DNA of 64,000 nt from an uncultured Bacteroidota bacterium (GTDB lineage: Bacteria > Bacteroidota > Bacteroidia > JADZBD01): assembly GCA_937924855.1 (NCBI GenBank), contig CALEYQ010000023.1, positions 1-64,000 of the forward strand, read 5' to 3'. Shown one piece after another: positions 26,315-34,918 of the stretch. The position numbers and the translations under genes are program-made. Every line of letters starts with the position of its first letter. Within the stretch, counting starts at the first letter, position 1. Below the pieces are notes generated by a model. That model had not been told where the DNA came from and made no database searches. It worked only from the letters and a program-made list of their open reading frames with translations.

Positions 26315-27958
26315 ATTAACAAGAAATCGAAAATTACACTTTTAACAGTTCTTTTAATACCCGTGCTTGGAATTTCTCAAAATTGGGTATGGGCAAAAAA
26401 GGCCGGCGGAAATTCCTACGATGAAGGTAACGCCATTGCGGTTGACCAAAACGGAAATTCTTATATCACAGGAACCTTTCAGGATACCGCCTATTTTGGT
26501 GCTACCATGCTGGTTAGTTCCGGCGACAATGATGTATATGTGGCAAAGCTCGACCCAAGCGGTAACTTCCTTTGGGCTAAGAAAGGAGGAGGCCAGTTTT
26601 CTGATGGTTCAAAAGCCATTTGTCTCGATAATAACGGAAACATTTATATAGCGGGATTCTATAACGCCGCCGCCATAACTTTTGGTAGCATTACCCTTCC
26701 CGCAGCAACCTGGGATGATATTTTCCTTGTTAAATACGACAATAGCGGAAATGTGCTGTGGGCGGTTAAAGCCGGTGGCAGCCAAAACGATTATGCCTAC
26801 GGATTGGTGGCTGATGGAGCAGGAAATGTTTTTATGACCGGCAGTTTTCAAACCACCGCTTCTTTCGGTTCGAATGTAGTATCCAGTTCCGGATGGGGAG
26901 ATATTTTTGTAGCAAAGTATAACGGATCCAATGGAACCTGCACCTGGGCCGTGAAAGGGGGTGGCAATGGCGATGATAACGGAAAGGCAATTACCCTGGG
27001 AGGCTCAGATATCTATATTACCGGCTTTTTCCGGAATACCGCAACCTTTGGTACACTTCCTACCGTTTCCAGCAGTGGAAATGAAGATGTTTTTGTGGCT
27101 AAACTGGATGGAAATGGAAACTGGTCCTGGGTTAGAAAAGGAGGCGGCACGCAAAAAGACAATGGACTGGCCGTTGTTGCCGACGGAGCTGGCGCTTGTT
27201 ATGCTACCGGCTTTTATGACGGCAACGCAACATTTGGTTCGGCAAATCTTACGGGAGCTGGTGTTCAGGATATGTTCCTTGTTAAATACGACGCTTCCGG
27301 AAATCAGGTTTATGCCGTTACTTACGGTGGATGGGGAAATGACGGAGGGTATGGTATCGTCCGCGATGGAATAGGGGATCTCCTTATTGCCGGAAACTTT
27401 GAAGGAACTGCAAATTTTGGTCCCAACAATACCCTTCAGGTTGCCGGGATTTCAGATTTCTTTGTTTTAAAATGTAATCCCAACAATGGCTCGGTTATCT
27501 GGGCTGCAAAGGCCGGAGCAGAAGATGAAGATTTTTGCTGGGGAATTGGTGTGGATCAAAGTTTCGATGCCTACATAACCGGATATTATAGGGTTTCATG
27601 CGATTTTGCGTCCTTGAATTCGCTTACCGCGAATTTTTTCAATGAAATTTATGTTGCAAAAATTCAAAACCCTCTTGGTATTCTTGAAATGGAAAACCAG
27701 ATTGGTTTGAATCTTTTCCCTAATCCTGCAAATGATTTACTTCAGGTTTCAATCCTTTCGACCCCCGGATTTAATCCCGGCGATAAATATGTATTTACCG
27801 TAATGGACATTTCTGGGAAGCAGGTTTTACAGGGAAATTTTTCAGGAACGCAGGCACGGATTAGTGTTGAAAATCTGGCCCCCGGTTCTTACACTCTGCT
27901 AATTAAATCCCAGGCAACCGGATTTACCGGAACCGGTAAGTTTTCAAGGATTGAATGA
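26315..27958 (+). CDS. Secreted seven-repeat beta-propeller (SBBP-like) protein with T9SS sorting domain; probable ATT start
   Basis: The first standard start codon in frame is GTG 26363, but that would delete the signal peptide. Codons from 26315 read (ATT)NKKSKITLLTVLLIPVLGISQ, a textbook signal peptide, and no ATG, GTG or TTG lies between the in-frame stop at 26279 and 26363. Seven tandem repeats of 61-63 residues follow, each starting WAxKxGG, with DxxGNxYxTGxF and FVAKxDxxGN strands, predicting a seven-bladed propeller. C-terminal T9SS type A domain: NLFPNPANDLLQVSI, FTVMDISGKQVL, LAPGSYTLLIKS. Stop overlaps the ruvB ATG. Probably a surface-exposed binding protein. Confidence 0.82.
   Translation: MNKKSKITLLTVLLIPVLGISQNWVWAKKAGGNSYDEGNAIAVDQNGNSYITGTFQDTAYFGATMLVSSGDNDVYVAKLDPSGNFLWAKKGGGQFSDGSKAICLDNNGNIYIAGFYNAAAITFGSITLPAATWDDIFLVKYDNSGNVLWAVKAGGSQNDYAYGLVADGAGNVFMTGSFQTTASFGSNVVSSSGWGDIFVAKYNGSNGTCTWAVKGGGNGDDNGKAITLGGSDIYITGFFRNTATFGTLPTVSSSGNEDVFVAKLDGNGNWSWVRKGGGTQKDNGLAVVADGAGACYATGFYDGNATFGSANLTGAGVQDMFLVKYDASGNQVYAVTYGGWGNDGGYGIVRDGIGDLLIAGNFEGTANFGPNNTLQVAGISDFFVLKCNPNNGSVIWAAKAGAEDEDFCWGIGVDQSFDAYITGYYRVSCDFASLNSLTANFFNEIYVAKIQNPLGILEMENQIGLNLFPNPANDLLQVSILSTPGFNPGDKYVFTVMDISGKQVLQGNFSGTQARISVENLAPGSYTLLIKSQATGFTGTGKFSRIE
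26390..27690 (+). repeat. Seven tandem protein repeats (propeller blades)
   Basis: Within the coding sequence the W/Y that opens each unit occurs at codons beginning 26390, 26573, 26759, 26945, 27128, 27311 and 27500, a spacing of 61-63 codons. Units are diverged at DNA level, so this is an old protein repeat rather than a recent tandem duplication. Confidence 0.8.
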
Positions 27959-28989
27959 ACCCACTGATCGACCCAACCGGTGAAAACCTGAGTCCTACTG
28001 AAAAGGAACTTGAAAAAGTTTTAAGACCGAGGGAGTTTTCAGATTTTACCGGACAATCGGGCGTAGTTGACAATCTGCTGGTTTTTGTGCAGGCTGCGCT
28101 TCAACGAAACGAAGCCCTTGATCATATTTTACTTCATGGCCCTCCCGGTCTTGGAAAAACCACCCTTGCCAACATTATTGCCTCTGAACTTGGGGTGGGA
28201 ATAAAAGTTACCTCAGGCCCAGTTCTCGATAAGCCGGGTGATTTGGCCGGCCTCCTCACAAACCTTGAAAACCGGGATGTTCTTTTCATTGATGAGATCC
28301 ACAGACTTAGTCCCGTTGTGGAGGAATATTTGTATTCGGCTATGGAGGATTTCCGGATTGATATTATGATTGATTCCGGCCCCTCAGCCCGATCGGTACA
28401 AATAAAATTAAATCCCTTTACCCTGGTAGGTGCAACCACCCGGTCCGGTCTGCTTACGGCCCCGCTTCGGGCTCGCTTTGGAATAAATTCAAGACTTAAC
28501 TATTACGATGCTGCACTGCTCGAAAAAATCGTTACCCGTGCTGCCGGAATATTAAATATTGAAATTCTTCCTGAAGCAGCTTCCGAAATTGCCCGACGCA
28601 GCCGCGGAACCCCCCGCATTGCCAATGCACTGCTTCGCAGGGTACGCGATTTCGCCCAAATAAAGGGAAATGGCTCCGTTGACCTTGAAATTACCCAATA
28701 TGCTCTTCAGGCTCTTAATGTGGATATCAACGGACTGGATGAAATGGATAATAAAATCATCCGCACCCTGGTCGAAAAATTCAAGGGAGGCCCAGTAGGC
28801 ATAACCACTATTGCTACGGCCGTAGGAGAAGAGGCCGGAACCATCGAAGAAGTATATGAGCCATTCCTGATTCAGGAAGGGTATCTTGTAAGAACCCCGA
28901 GAGGAAGGGAGGTAACCGAAAAATCCTGGCGCCACCTTGGGAAAAACCCCTTTTCATCACCCGGAAATTTATTTGGACAGGATACCTGA
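27955..28989 (+). CDS. ruvB: Holliday junction branch migration helicase RuvB
   Basis: Hexameric AAA+ motor that with RuvA drives branch migration of Holliday junctions. 344 residues, normal. Walker A GPPGLGKTT at 62-70, Walker B LFIDEIHRL near 110-118, sensor GATTRSGLLTAPLRARFG with the arginine finger, and C-terminal winged helix (GPVGITTIATAVGEE...VRTPRGRE). ATGA overlap with the secreted propeller gene upstream is probably incidental; queG follows with a one-base overlap (TGATG). Confidence 0.97.
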   Translation: MNPLIDPTGENLSPTEKELEKVLRPREFSDFTGQSGVVDNLLVFVQAALQRNEALDHILLHGPPGLGKTTLANIIASELGVGIKVTSGPVLDKPGDLAGLLTNLENRDVLFIDEIHRLSPVVEEYLYSAMEDFRIDIMIDSGPSARSVQIKLNPFTLVGATTRSGLLTAPLRARFGINSRLNYYDAALLEKIVTRAAGILNIEILPEAASEIARRSRGTPRIANALLRRVRDFAQIKGNGSVDLEITQYALQALNVDINGLDEMDNKIIRTLVEKFKGGPVGITTIATAVGEEAGTIEEVYEPFLIQEGYLVRTPRGREVTEKSWRHLGKNPFSSPGNLFGQDT

Positions 28990-29912
28990 TGGATCCCACC
29001 CGGGCAACAAAAATTATTAAGGAAGAAAGCAAAAACCTGGGCTTCTTTTTCTGTGGAATCAGCAAAGCCCGTTTTTTGGAGCAGGAAGCACGGGATTTAG
29101 AGCAATGGCTCAGGAAAGGATACCATGGAGAAATGACCTACATGGAAAATCATTTCGACCTTAGGGTAAATCCCGAACGCCTGTTCCCCGGGGCAAAATC
29201 GGTGGTTTCGCTGGCGTTAAATTACTTTCCATCCGCGGAAAACAAAATGCCGGGAAAGGCCAAAGTTTCCAAATATGCCTGGGGGGAAGACTATCATCGT
29301 GTTATCCGGAAAAAAATAAAAAAACTGCTTCGGTTCTTAAAAGAAGAAATTGGAGAGATTCAAGGCAGAGGCTTTGTGGATTCTGCTCCTGTCATGGATA
29401 AAGTATGGGCCAAAAACTCAGGACTGGGCTGGGTTGGGAAAAACACCAACCTTATAAATCCACGCGCAGGATCATTCTTTTTTCTGGCAGAACTGGTACT
29501 CGATATTCCTCTTGTTTATGATGGACCCATAAAGGATTATTGTGGTACCTGTACCCGCTGTATTGATGCCTGCCCAACGGATGCGCTTACTGAACCCTAT
29601 AAAATAGACGCCCGTAAATGTATTTCATATCTGACCATAGAACTCAAAGGTGAGATAGATAACAGGTTCAAAGGAAAAATGGAAGACTGGGTTTTCGGTT
29701 GCGATATCTGCCAGGATGTTTGTCCCTGGAACCGCTTTTCAAAAACGCATACTGAGCCGCAGTTTAATCCCTTATCCGACATACTCAATGGCAGGGAAAC
29801 CTACTGGCTTGAAATTTCGGATGAACTTTTCGGGAAAAAATTCGGCAAAACAGCTTTGAAGCGATCCGGACTCAAAGGAATGAAAAGAAATGCTGCTTTT
29901 CTTAGGTCTTAG
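28989..29912 (+). CDS. queG: Epoxyqueuosine reductase
   Basis: Cobalamin-dependent iron-sulfur enzyme that reduces epoxyqueuosine to queuosine in tRNA anticodons; cytosolic. 307 residues. Two [4Fe-4S] motifs: Cys185, 188, 191, 195 (CGTCTRCIDAC) and Cys238, 241, 245 with CDICQDVCPWN. The cobalamin-site DSAPVMD lies at 131-137 and GLGWVGKN near 145-152. The C-terminal HEAT-like extension of longer homologues is absent, as is common. Co-transcribed with ruvB. Convergent with the small minus-strand gene, overlapping it by 11 bp. Confidence 0.95.
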   Translation: MDPTRATKIIKEESKNLGFFFCGISKARFLEQEARDLEQWLRKGYHGEMTYMENHFDLRVNPERLFPGAKSVVSLALNYFPSAENKMPGKAKVSKYAWGEDYHRVIRKKIKKLLRFLKEEIGEIQGRGFVDSAPVMDKVWAKNSGLGWVGKNTNLINPRAGSFFFLAELVLDIPLVYDGPIKDYCGTCTRCIDACPTDALTEPYKIDARKCISYLTIELKGEIDNRFKGKMEDWVFGCDICQDVCPWNRFSKTHTEPQFNPLSDILNGRETYWLEISDELFGKKFGKTALKRSGLKGMKRNAAFLRS

Positions 29913-30102
29913 TTAATGTCCGGAAAGCATCCAATATTAACTCCTTATATACGTGCCCGAAAGTAGAAAGGCACCATACCTTAAGCAATAGTTTCTCATC
30001 ATACCTGAGCCATTTTAGGGCCTTGGTAAGTTCTTTCTGAAAGAGGTTGGGATCAAAACTCACCCTTTGCAAAATCGTTTTGCTCATCTCCAGCATTGTC
30101 AT
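29902..30102 (-). CDS. Small conserved protein of unknown function
   Basis: 66 residues from ATG 30102 (frame open from GTG 30123, which lies inside a promoter-like box). MTMLEMSKTILQRVSFDPNL opens a helical protein with KALKWL and LKVWCLSTFGHVYK. No signal or membrane segment; predicted cytosolic. I recall close relatives as short uncharacterised Bacteroidota proteins, so it is likely a real gene. Overlaps the end of queG tail-to-tail. Confidence 0.72.
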   Translation of the reverse strand: MTMLEMSKTILQRVSFDPNLFQKELTKALKWLRYDEKLLLKVWCLSTFGHVYKELILDAFRTLTKT

Positions 30103-30122
30103 GGTCTCGGATTTTACTGTCA

Positions 30123-30130
30123 CTAAGATA
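30123..30130 (-). promoter_or_regulatory. -7-like box TATCTTAG for the small conserved gene
   Basis: TTAG variant of TAnnTTTG, 20 nt before the ATG at 30102; it overlaps the alternative GTG start, arguing against that start. Confidence 0.4.
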
Positions 30131-30193
30131 ACAACAGGATCTCAAAAAAACCAAGAATAATTTATTAACCATCACGGTTTAACATTTTCCAGT

Positions 30194-30226
30194 TATGCAC
30201 ATTTGCCTGATTTTTATGCATTTGCC
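30194..30226. repeat. Pair of direct repeats in the promoter region of the lipoprotein gene
   Basis: TATGCACATTTGCC (30194-30207) and TATGCATTTGCC (30215-30226) start 21 bp apart, about two helical turns, just upstream of the TAAATTTG box at 30240. Could be tandem regulator sites. Confidence 0.4.
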
Positions 30227-30239
30227 GAAAAAAATGCCT

Positions 30240-30247
30240 TAAATTTG
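30240..30247 (+). promoter_or_regulatory. -7 promoter box TAAATTTG for the lipoprotein gene
   Basis: Exact match, 47 nt before the ATG at 30295. A weaker TATCCTTG lies directly before the ATG at 30285. Confidence 0.5.
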
Positions 30248-30294
30248 AAACCATTTCTAATCCGATTCAGTATAACTAAAATCCTATCCTTGAA

Positions 30295-31200
30295 ATGAAA
30301 AATTTTCGGTCCCTGCTTCCCGTCGCTTATTTTTCCCTTTCTGCAATTTTTTTCTTTGCTGCCTGTGGATCATCCGAAGATGTGGGCGATGACAACGACT
30401 CCGGGGGCAACTCCATTACTACCGACGGTGGAAAAACTGCCCAGAATGTTTTTTATTCCATTCCCAGTCCAATCGAGTTGGCTACCCTTGTTCAAAAAGC
30501 CGGAGCCACCTATGATACCAAGGTTTTGAACGACCCCATGAATGTCTCCAAATATTCCACTTCTCTGGCCCAGGCCCTGAATCTTGGAGTGTATGGGGCC
30601 GATCTGAGCGTAACCACCATTTTCGACCAAACCCAGGAAAGCGTGATATATCTTAAATGCTCCCGCCGTTTGGCAGATGAGTTGGGAATAACCGGCGCCT
30701 TTTCGGATAATACTGTTCAGCGCATGGACAACAATAAGGGAAACCGCGATTCCCTGTTGAATATAATTTCCGATTCTTATTTTTCTACCGATGAATATCT
30801 GAAAGAAAATCAAAGACCCGGAATTTCCGCCCTTGTGCTCGCAGGTGGCTGGATAGAAGCACTTTATGTAGGAACCCAACTGGCCAAGTCCAGTAAAAAT
30901 AATGCCGGAATTATCCAAAGAATTGCCGATTTAAAGGGCTCTCTTGAAAATTTGGTATCACTTTTGGAACTGTATAAAAATCAGGAAGGGGTAAATGAGT
31001 TGTTGGGACATTTAAAAGGCCTGATGGAAGTTTATAAAGATGTGCAGGTAAATGCAGGAGATAAAACTTCGGTTCAAACAGATGAAAAAACTAATGTTAC
31101 TACCATAGGAGGCGGTTCTACCGTATCCATGACCCAGAAGCAATTCGAGGAAGTTTCGCTCAGAGCTGAAAAAGTCAGAAAATGGATTGTAACGCTTTAA
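30295..31200 (+). CDS. Putative lipoprotein of unknown function
   Basis: 301 residues. Signal with lipobox ending IFFFAAC (Cys24), followed by an acidic Ser/Gly/Asp linker (GSSEDVGDDNDSGG) that is typical of surface-exposed or outer-membrane lipoproteins in Bacteroidota. The rest is largely helical: FYSIPSPIELATLVQKAG, then long Leu-rich helices to the C-terminus. No enzyme motif. The next gene starts 11 bases after the stop, so the two form an operon. Confidence 0.82.
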   Translation: MKNFRSLLPVAYFSLSAIFFFAACGSSEDVGDDNDSGGNSITTDGGKTAQNVFYSIPSPIELATLVQKAGATYDTKVLNDPMNVSKYSTSLAQALNLGVYGADLSVTTIFDQTQESVIYLKCSRRLADELGITGAFSDNTVQRMDNNKGNRDSLLNIISDSYFSTDEYLKENQRPGISALVLAGGWIEALYVGTQLAKSSKNNAGIIQRIADLKGSLENLVSLLELYKNQEGVNELLGHLKGLMEVYKDVQVNAGDKTSVQTDEKTNVTTIGGGSTVSMTQKQFEEVSLRAEKVRKWIVTL

Positions 31201-31211
31201 AACAGAAAAAA

Positions 31212-31655
31212 ATGAAACGCTCATTACAATGTAGCTTCTTGTTAATCCTGCTGTCCTTTCTTCCCGGCATGATGCATGCCCAGTGTAAAGGATTTGTTAA
31301 AAAATCAGGATTGCCAAAACTTACACCCTTTATAAGTAATGGACAGGTTCAAAGCTCCCAAATGCGACCCGGCGATAATGCCGAAATCGTTTTGAGTTTT
31401 TTTTCGGGTCAGGATTACCGTATTGTGGTAACGGGTCAACCCATTCTTGGAAACGTCAGGTTTAAGGTAAAGGATATGCAGGGGAATGTACTTTTCAATA
31501 ATTCCGAATCCGATGATGTTGATTTTTTCGATTTCCGGGTAGCCAATTCCCAGCAACTTAAAGTTGAAGTTTTGGTTCCGGCATATTCCGGTGATAACAA
31601 CATCGTACCCAATGGTTGTGTTGCGGTGATTGTTGGATTCAAAACCGAAAAATAA
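31212..31655 (+). CDS. Small secreted protein of unknown function
   Basis: 147 residues from ATG 31212; the frame extends upstream into the previous gene but ATG 31212 begins a clear signal peptide (MKRSLQCSFLLILLSFLPGM, cleavage near MHAQ). The mature protein is beta-rich: EIVLSFFSGQDYRIVVTGQP, FKVKDMQGNVLFNNSE, and DFRVANSQQLKVEVLVPA, a compact Ig/C2-like pattern. Follows the lipoprotein gene by 11 bp and probably works with it in the envelope. Ends two bases from the convergent lolC/E-like gene. Confidence 0.8.
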   Translation: MKRSLQCSFLLILLSFLPGMMHAQCKGFVKKSGLPKLTPFISNGQVQSSQMRPGDNAEIVLSFFSGQDYRIVVTGQPILGNVRFKVKDMQGNVLFNNSESDDVDFFDFRVANSQQLKVEVLVPAYSGDNNIVPNGCVAVIVGFKTEK

Positions 31656-31657
31656 AC

Positions 31658-32881
31658 CTAAACTTCCACGGTTCTTTGAATTCGGGTCAGTTTCCTTATG
31701 GGATACCAGCCCGCAAAATATCCTGTAATCAAAACCAGCCCGAGCGTTATCATTACATCAGTTCCCATTACACGGATAGGGTAGTGATCAATGATAAATC
31801 CTTCTGAAAACGGAACCAGTTTGTATTGGATTTGTAAATAACAAAGCAGCAGACCGGTAAAAATTCCAATCAGAGACCCCAGAAAAACTATCATTAACCC
31901 CTCAACCATAAAAATCTTTCGCAGGGTTTTTATGCCGGCACCCAATGAGGCAAGCACAAACATATCTTTTTGCTTTTCCAAAATAAGCATGGTTACGCAG
32001 CCAATTACATTGAAGGTGCCAATGATCATGATGAAAGCCAAAATAACAAGGGTCCACCACTTTTCGCTTTTCAGGGTTTTAAATAATACTTCGTTTTGTT
32101 CGAACCGGTTTTTTATCTGAAAGCCCGGCCCTGTAAGCGTCTGGATTTTTTTTCGGATTTCCGATTCATTGACATTTTTTTCAAGTTTTAATTCAATGGA
32201 TGTTGCCTTGTTTTTAGCATCGGTAATGTTTCGAAGGTAATCCAGGGAAGTGATCAGATACCTGAAGTCGAAATCGTCGTTTAATGAAAAAATTGCGGAT
32301 GGAAATAAATATCCGATATGAAATACATCTTCCTGGGTGGTGGCTGCACGGGCCTCTTTTCGGGGAATGAAAATCTGAATGAGGGAACCGGCATGAAACT
32401 GATTAACTACCAAATCCAGTTTTGCGGCAATGCCTCCGCCCGCCAATGCCATGGGCATAGTGTCGGAGCCAAGATCAAAATTTCCTGAAACTATGAAAGA
32501 ATCAAGTCCGCTCATCTTCCCGAAATTCCCATCTACTCCTTTGATGGTGCCTATGTGTTGTTTTTCACCATGCTTAAAAAGTGCATTCTCCTGCAATACC
32601 TCCGAGTAATATAACACCCCCGGAATTTTCTGTATGGCTTTGAAGGGATCCGTAACCTCGAAAGTCTTTCCTCTTTCCGGGGTTATTTTCAAATCGGGAT
32701 CAAAAGAATTGTAAAGGCTCAGCACCAGATCGGTCATCCCATTCATGGCGCTTAAAACAATAATCAGAGCGGCAGTACAAATGGAGATTCCGGTTACCGA
32801 AATCAGGGCAATGATGTTTATAGCCTGGGTTGATTTTTTTGAGACAAGGTACCTCCGGGCAATATAAAAGGGGAAGTTCAT
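31658..32881 (-). CDS. lolE: Lipoprotein-releasing system permease, LolC/LolE family
   Basis: FtsX/MacB-type permease of the Lol ABC transporter that extracts lipoproteins from the inner membrane. 407 residues from ATG 32881 (MNFPFYIARRYL); a longer frame reaches 33058 but those residues lie in the upstream methyltransferase gene and look unnatural. Layout: N-terminal helix with the ALISVTGISICTAALIIVLSAMNG motif, periplasmic domain ~45-270, then three C-terminal helices with FNVIGCVTMLILEKQKDM typical of LolC/E. Whether it is C or E cannot be told; many Bacteroidota use one LolCE-like protein. Twenty bases downstream of the methyltransferase. Confidence 0.88.
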   Translation of the reverse strand: MNFPFYIARRYLVSKKSTQAINIIALISVTGISICTAALIIVLSAMNGMTDLVLSLYNSFDPDLKITPERGKTFEVTDPFKAIQKIPGVLYYSEVLQENALFKHGEKQHIGTIKGVDGNFGKMSGLDSFIVSGNFDLGSDTMPMALAGGGIAAKLDLVVNQFHAGSLIQIFIPRKEARAATTQEDVFHIGYLFPSAIFSLNDDFDFRYLITSLDYLRNITDAKNKATSIELKLEKNVNESEIRKKIQTLTGPGFQIKNRFEQNEVLFKTLKSEKWWTLVILAFIMIIGTFNVIGCVTMLILEKQKDMFVLASLGAGIKTLRKIFMVEGLMIVFLGSLIGIFTGLLLCYLQIQYKLVPFSEGFIIDHYPIRVMGTDVMITLGLVLITGYFAGWYPIRKLTRIQRTVEV

Positions 32882-32901
32882 TCCGTTTTTTAACAAGAGC
32901 T

Positions 32902-33714
32902 TTATTTTCGGGCAATTATTACCAACCCGGTGCCGGTCGGGTGATTTCCTTTTACATCTGCAAGGTTCAGCAAAAAGGCAGGGGGGTAAAAAATCAGATA
33001 ATAAAAGGGAAGGATAATGAAAAACAATTTGGAAACACCCAACATAACTATGGGCCATTTCATAGATATTTTCCAGGCAATTTTGCCGGGTGTGCCATAT
33101 GCATATTTTCCCCGGGTTTCTGAAAAGCCTGCCCTTTTCAACTTGTCCTGTATGTCGTTAATATTATATCCATCCCTCACATGTTCCTCGATAAAACTAC
33201 TTTCCTCATCATGGCCTACATCTGAACCTCCCTGATCGCTGGGTGTGGAAATAATAAGGGTCCCTCCGGGTTTTAGGGCTTTGTGAAAATTCCGGAACAC
33301 CAGTTCATCCTCCAGAATATGCTCCATTACATCTACTGACAATATCAAATCATAGGTATCAGGTTCGTTGAGCCGGGTAAGGTCGCCCGTTTCGAAACGC
33401 ACGTTTTTGAGACCTACCCTTGAAAAAAAATTACTGCAATCGGCGATTTGCTCCTCCTTTACATCCACCGCCTTTATTCGGAAGCGGGAATTCATTTTTC
33501 CCAGATAATAAGAATATTGTCCAAACCCAGATCCTGCATCCAATATCTCCGGAGCCGGGTTTTGCCGGTTCTCCCGGGCCCACCTTTTCAGTTCCGCATG
33601 CACATGCCAGGTTCTCAACAGCAAAAGATCGAGTAAGCGGTAAAATAATTTCCGCAACCATGGACTCTTATTGAAAACATTTCCTAATGACCTTTTTATG
33701 GGATCGTAATGCAT
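32902..33714 (-). CDS. Class I SAM-dependent methyltransferase
   Basis: 270 residues. Motif I LDAGSGFGQYSYYLG near 58-72 binds S-adenosylmethionine; motif post-I KAVDVKEEQ, motif II region YDLILSVDVMEHI near 128-140, and LKPGGTLIISTPS. The last 60 residues include a hydrophobic stretch (FFIILPFYYLIFYPPAFLL) suggesting membrane association. Substrate unknown; such proteins may act on quinone precursors, lipids or polysaccharides. It has its own TAACTTCG box but lies 34 bp behind the serine hydrolase gene and may also be co-transcribed. Confidence 0.85.
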   Translation of the reverse strand: MHYDPIKRSLGNVFNKSPWLRKLFYRLLDLLLLRTWHVHAELKRWARENRQNPAPEILDAGSGFGQYSYYLGKMNSRFRIKAVDVKEEQIADCSNFFSRVGLKNVRFETGDLTRLNEPDTYDLILSVDVMEHILEDELVFRNFHKALKPGGTLIISTPSDQGGSDVGHDEESSFIEEHVRDGYNINDIQDKLKRAGFSETRGKYAYGTPGKIAWKISMKWPIVMLGVSKLFFIILPFYYLIFYPPAFLLNLADVKGNHPTGTGLVIIARK

Positions 33715-33731
33715 AGCGGTTTTTAGTGGTT

Positions 33732-33739
33732 CGAAGTTA
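33732..33739 (-). promoter_or_regulatory. -7-like box TAACTTCG for the methyltransferase gene
   Basis: One mismatch to TAnnTTTG, 17 nt before the ATG at 33714, in the 34-bp gap behind the serine hydrolase gene. Confidence 0.35.
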
Positions 33740-33748
33740 CAAATTAAT

Positions 33749-34918
33749 TTATGGCTGATTTTCCGGTGCGAACCTCAGTCCGTCCTGAAGAAACAGGTAG
33801 ACATCTTTCGGGTGTCCATGTATGCTTTCCTTCTCGCGTTTTTTGCCAAGTCGCACGATTACCATGTCTTTTTGGGGAATTACAAAAATGTATTGTCCCA
33901 GAATGCCCCGTGCATAATACACATACAAGCCTTTGTAATCCGGAATAATCCACCAACTCAGACCATAGCGGTTATTTTTACCTCCATCGGGTTCCATCAG
34001 GGGAGCCGGCTTAACAGATTCAAGAAAATAGTCTAAAGGAATTAAGGTGTCGCCCTTCCAAACACCTGAATCGAGATATAATTTTCCAATCCGCGCAAAA
34101 TCACGGGCGTTGGAATTAAAGCAGCAATAGGCCTTTTCCATTCCGTTTTCATGGTCGAGACTCCAGATGGCCTTTTGGGATGCCCCGGTTTTTTTCCAGA
34201 TATTTTCCGAGAAAAATGCACTCAGGTTTTCTCCGGTTGCTTTTTGTATAACCATGGACAGCAGCGTTGTGTTCCCGCTTAAATACCGGAAGGTCTTCCC
34301 GGGTAATTCTTCAGGCTTGTAGCTAAGGGTAAGCGTTTTTAAATCATTGCCGTAATAAGCCCTGGCTGGGTAGGCGAATGGACTCTTATAATCTTCGTCG
34401 AAACCAATTCCGGAACTCATACTGACCAAATGGCGGATGGTTATTCCTGTTCCCTTGTATTCGGGCAAAAATTCTTCAATGGCCTGATTCAAAGATTTTA
34501 TTTTTCCGGATTTTAATGCACAACCCAGGGCAACCGAAACAAAGGTTTTGGCAACACTAAACGAGTTGGAAAGAGAATTTTCTGAAAAGCCATCGAAGTA
34601 TTTTTCATACCTGAGGCTGTCGTTTTGAATCACAAGAAAAGCAACGGTTTCTAATTCACGGTGGTAATTTTGGGAGGAATCAGGAAGGTCGTTTTGATTG
34701 TAATTGCTGCCCAAGACCCAGGGCTGAGGGGTTCCCGGAACCACTTCACGACCAGCGAAAATTTTATATTCATCAATGGAGGGCCCGGACCGACCCTTAA
34801 AATAGGTGTTCCAAACCGCTTTATATAAATGCGTGTTTCCCGAAAGAATAACACCTACATTCAAAACAAGGACTATTCCTCCAAACCAAATGAGGATTTT
34901 TTTACTCCTTTTTTTCAT
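33749..34918 (-). CDS. Serine hydrolase, class C beta-lactamase/esterase family
   Basis: 389 residues. N-terminal membrane anchor KKILIWFGGIVLVLNVGVIL (residues 6-25), the rest periplasmic. Catalytic SxxK is SVAK (Ser121, Lys124); the second motif is YLSGN near residue 213 (Tyr base plus Asn); the third, HxG/KTG-like, is GILGQ near residue 348. The family includes D-aminopeptidases, esterases and 6-aminohexanoate hydrolase-like proteins as well as AmpC; GSGIGFDEDY is typical of the nylonase-like group. Its ATG lies inside the end of lipB (17-bp overlap), so co-transcription is expected. Substrate not predictable. Confidence 0.87.
   Translation of the reverse strand: MKKRSKKILIWFGGIVLVLNVGVILSGNTHLYKAVWNTYFKGRSGPSIDEYKIFAGREVVPGTPQPWVLGSNYNQNDLPDSSQNYHRELETVAFLVIQNDSLRYEKYFDGFSENSLSNSFSVAKTFVSVALGCALKSGKIKSLNQAIEEFLPEYKGTGITIRHLVSMSSGIGFDEDYKSPFAYPARAYYGNDLKTLTLSYKPEELPGKTFRYLSGNTTLLSMVIQKATGENLSAFFSENIWKKTGASQKAIWSLDHENGMEKAYCCFNSNARDFARIGKLYLDSGVWKGDTLIPLDYFLESVKPAPLMEPDGGKNNRYGLSWWIIPDYKGLYVYYARGILGQYIFVIPQKDMVIVRLGKKREKESIHGHPKDVYLFLQDGLRFAPENQP

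Noticed and set aside
32882..33058. 59-residue N-terminal extension of the LolC/E-like permease
   Set aside because: It lies inside the upstream methyltransferase gene in another frame; ATG 32881 gives the standard family N-terminus.
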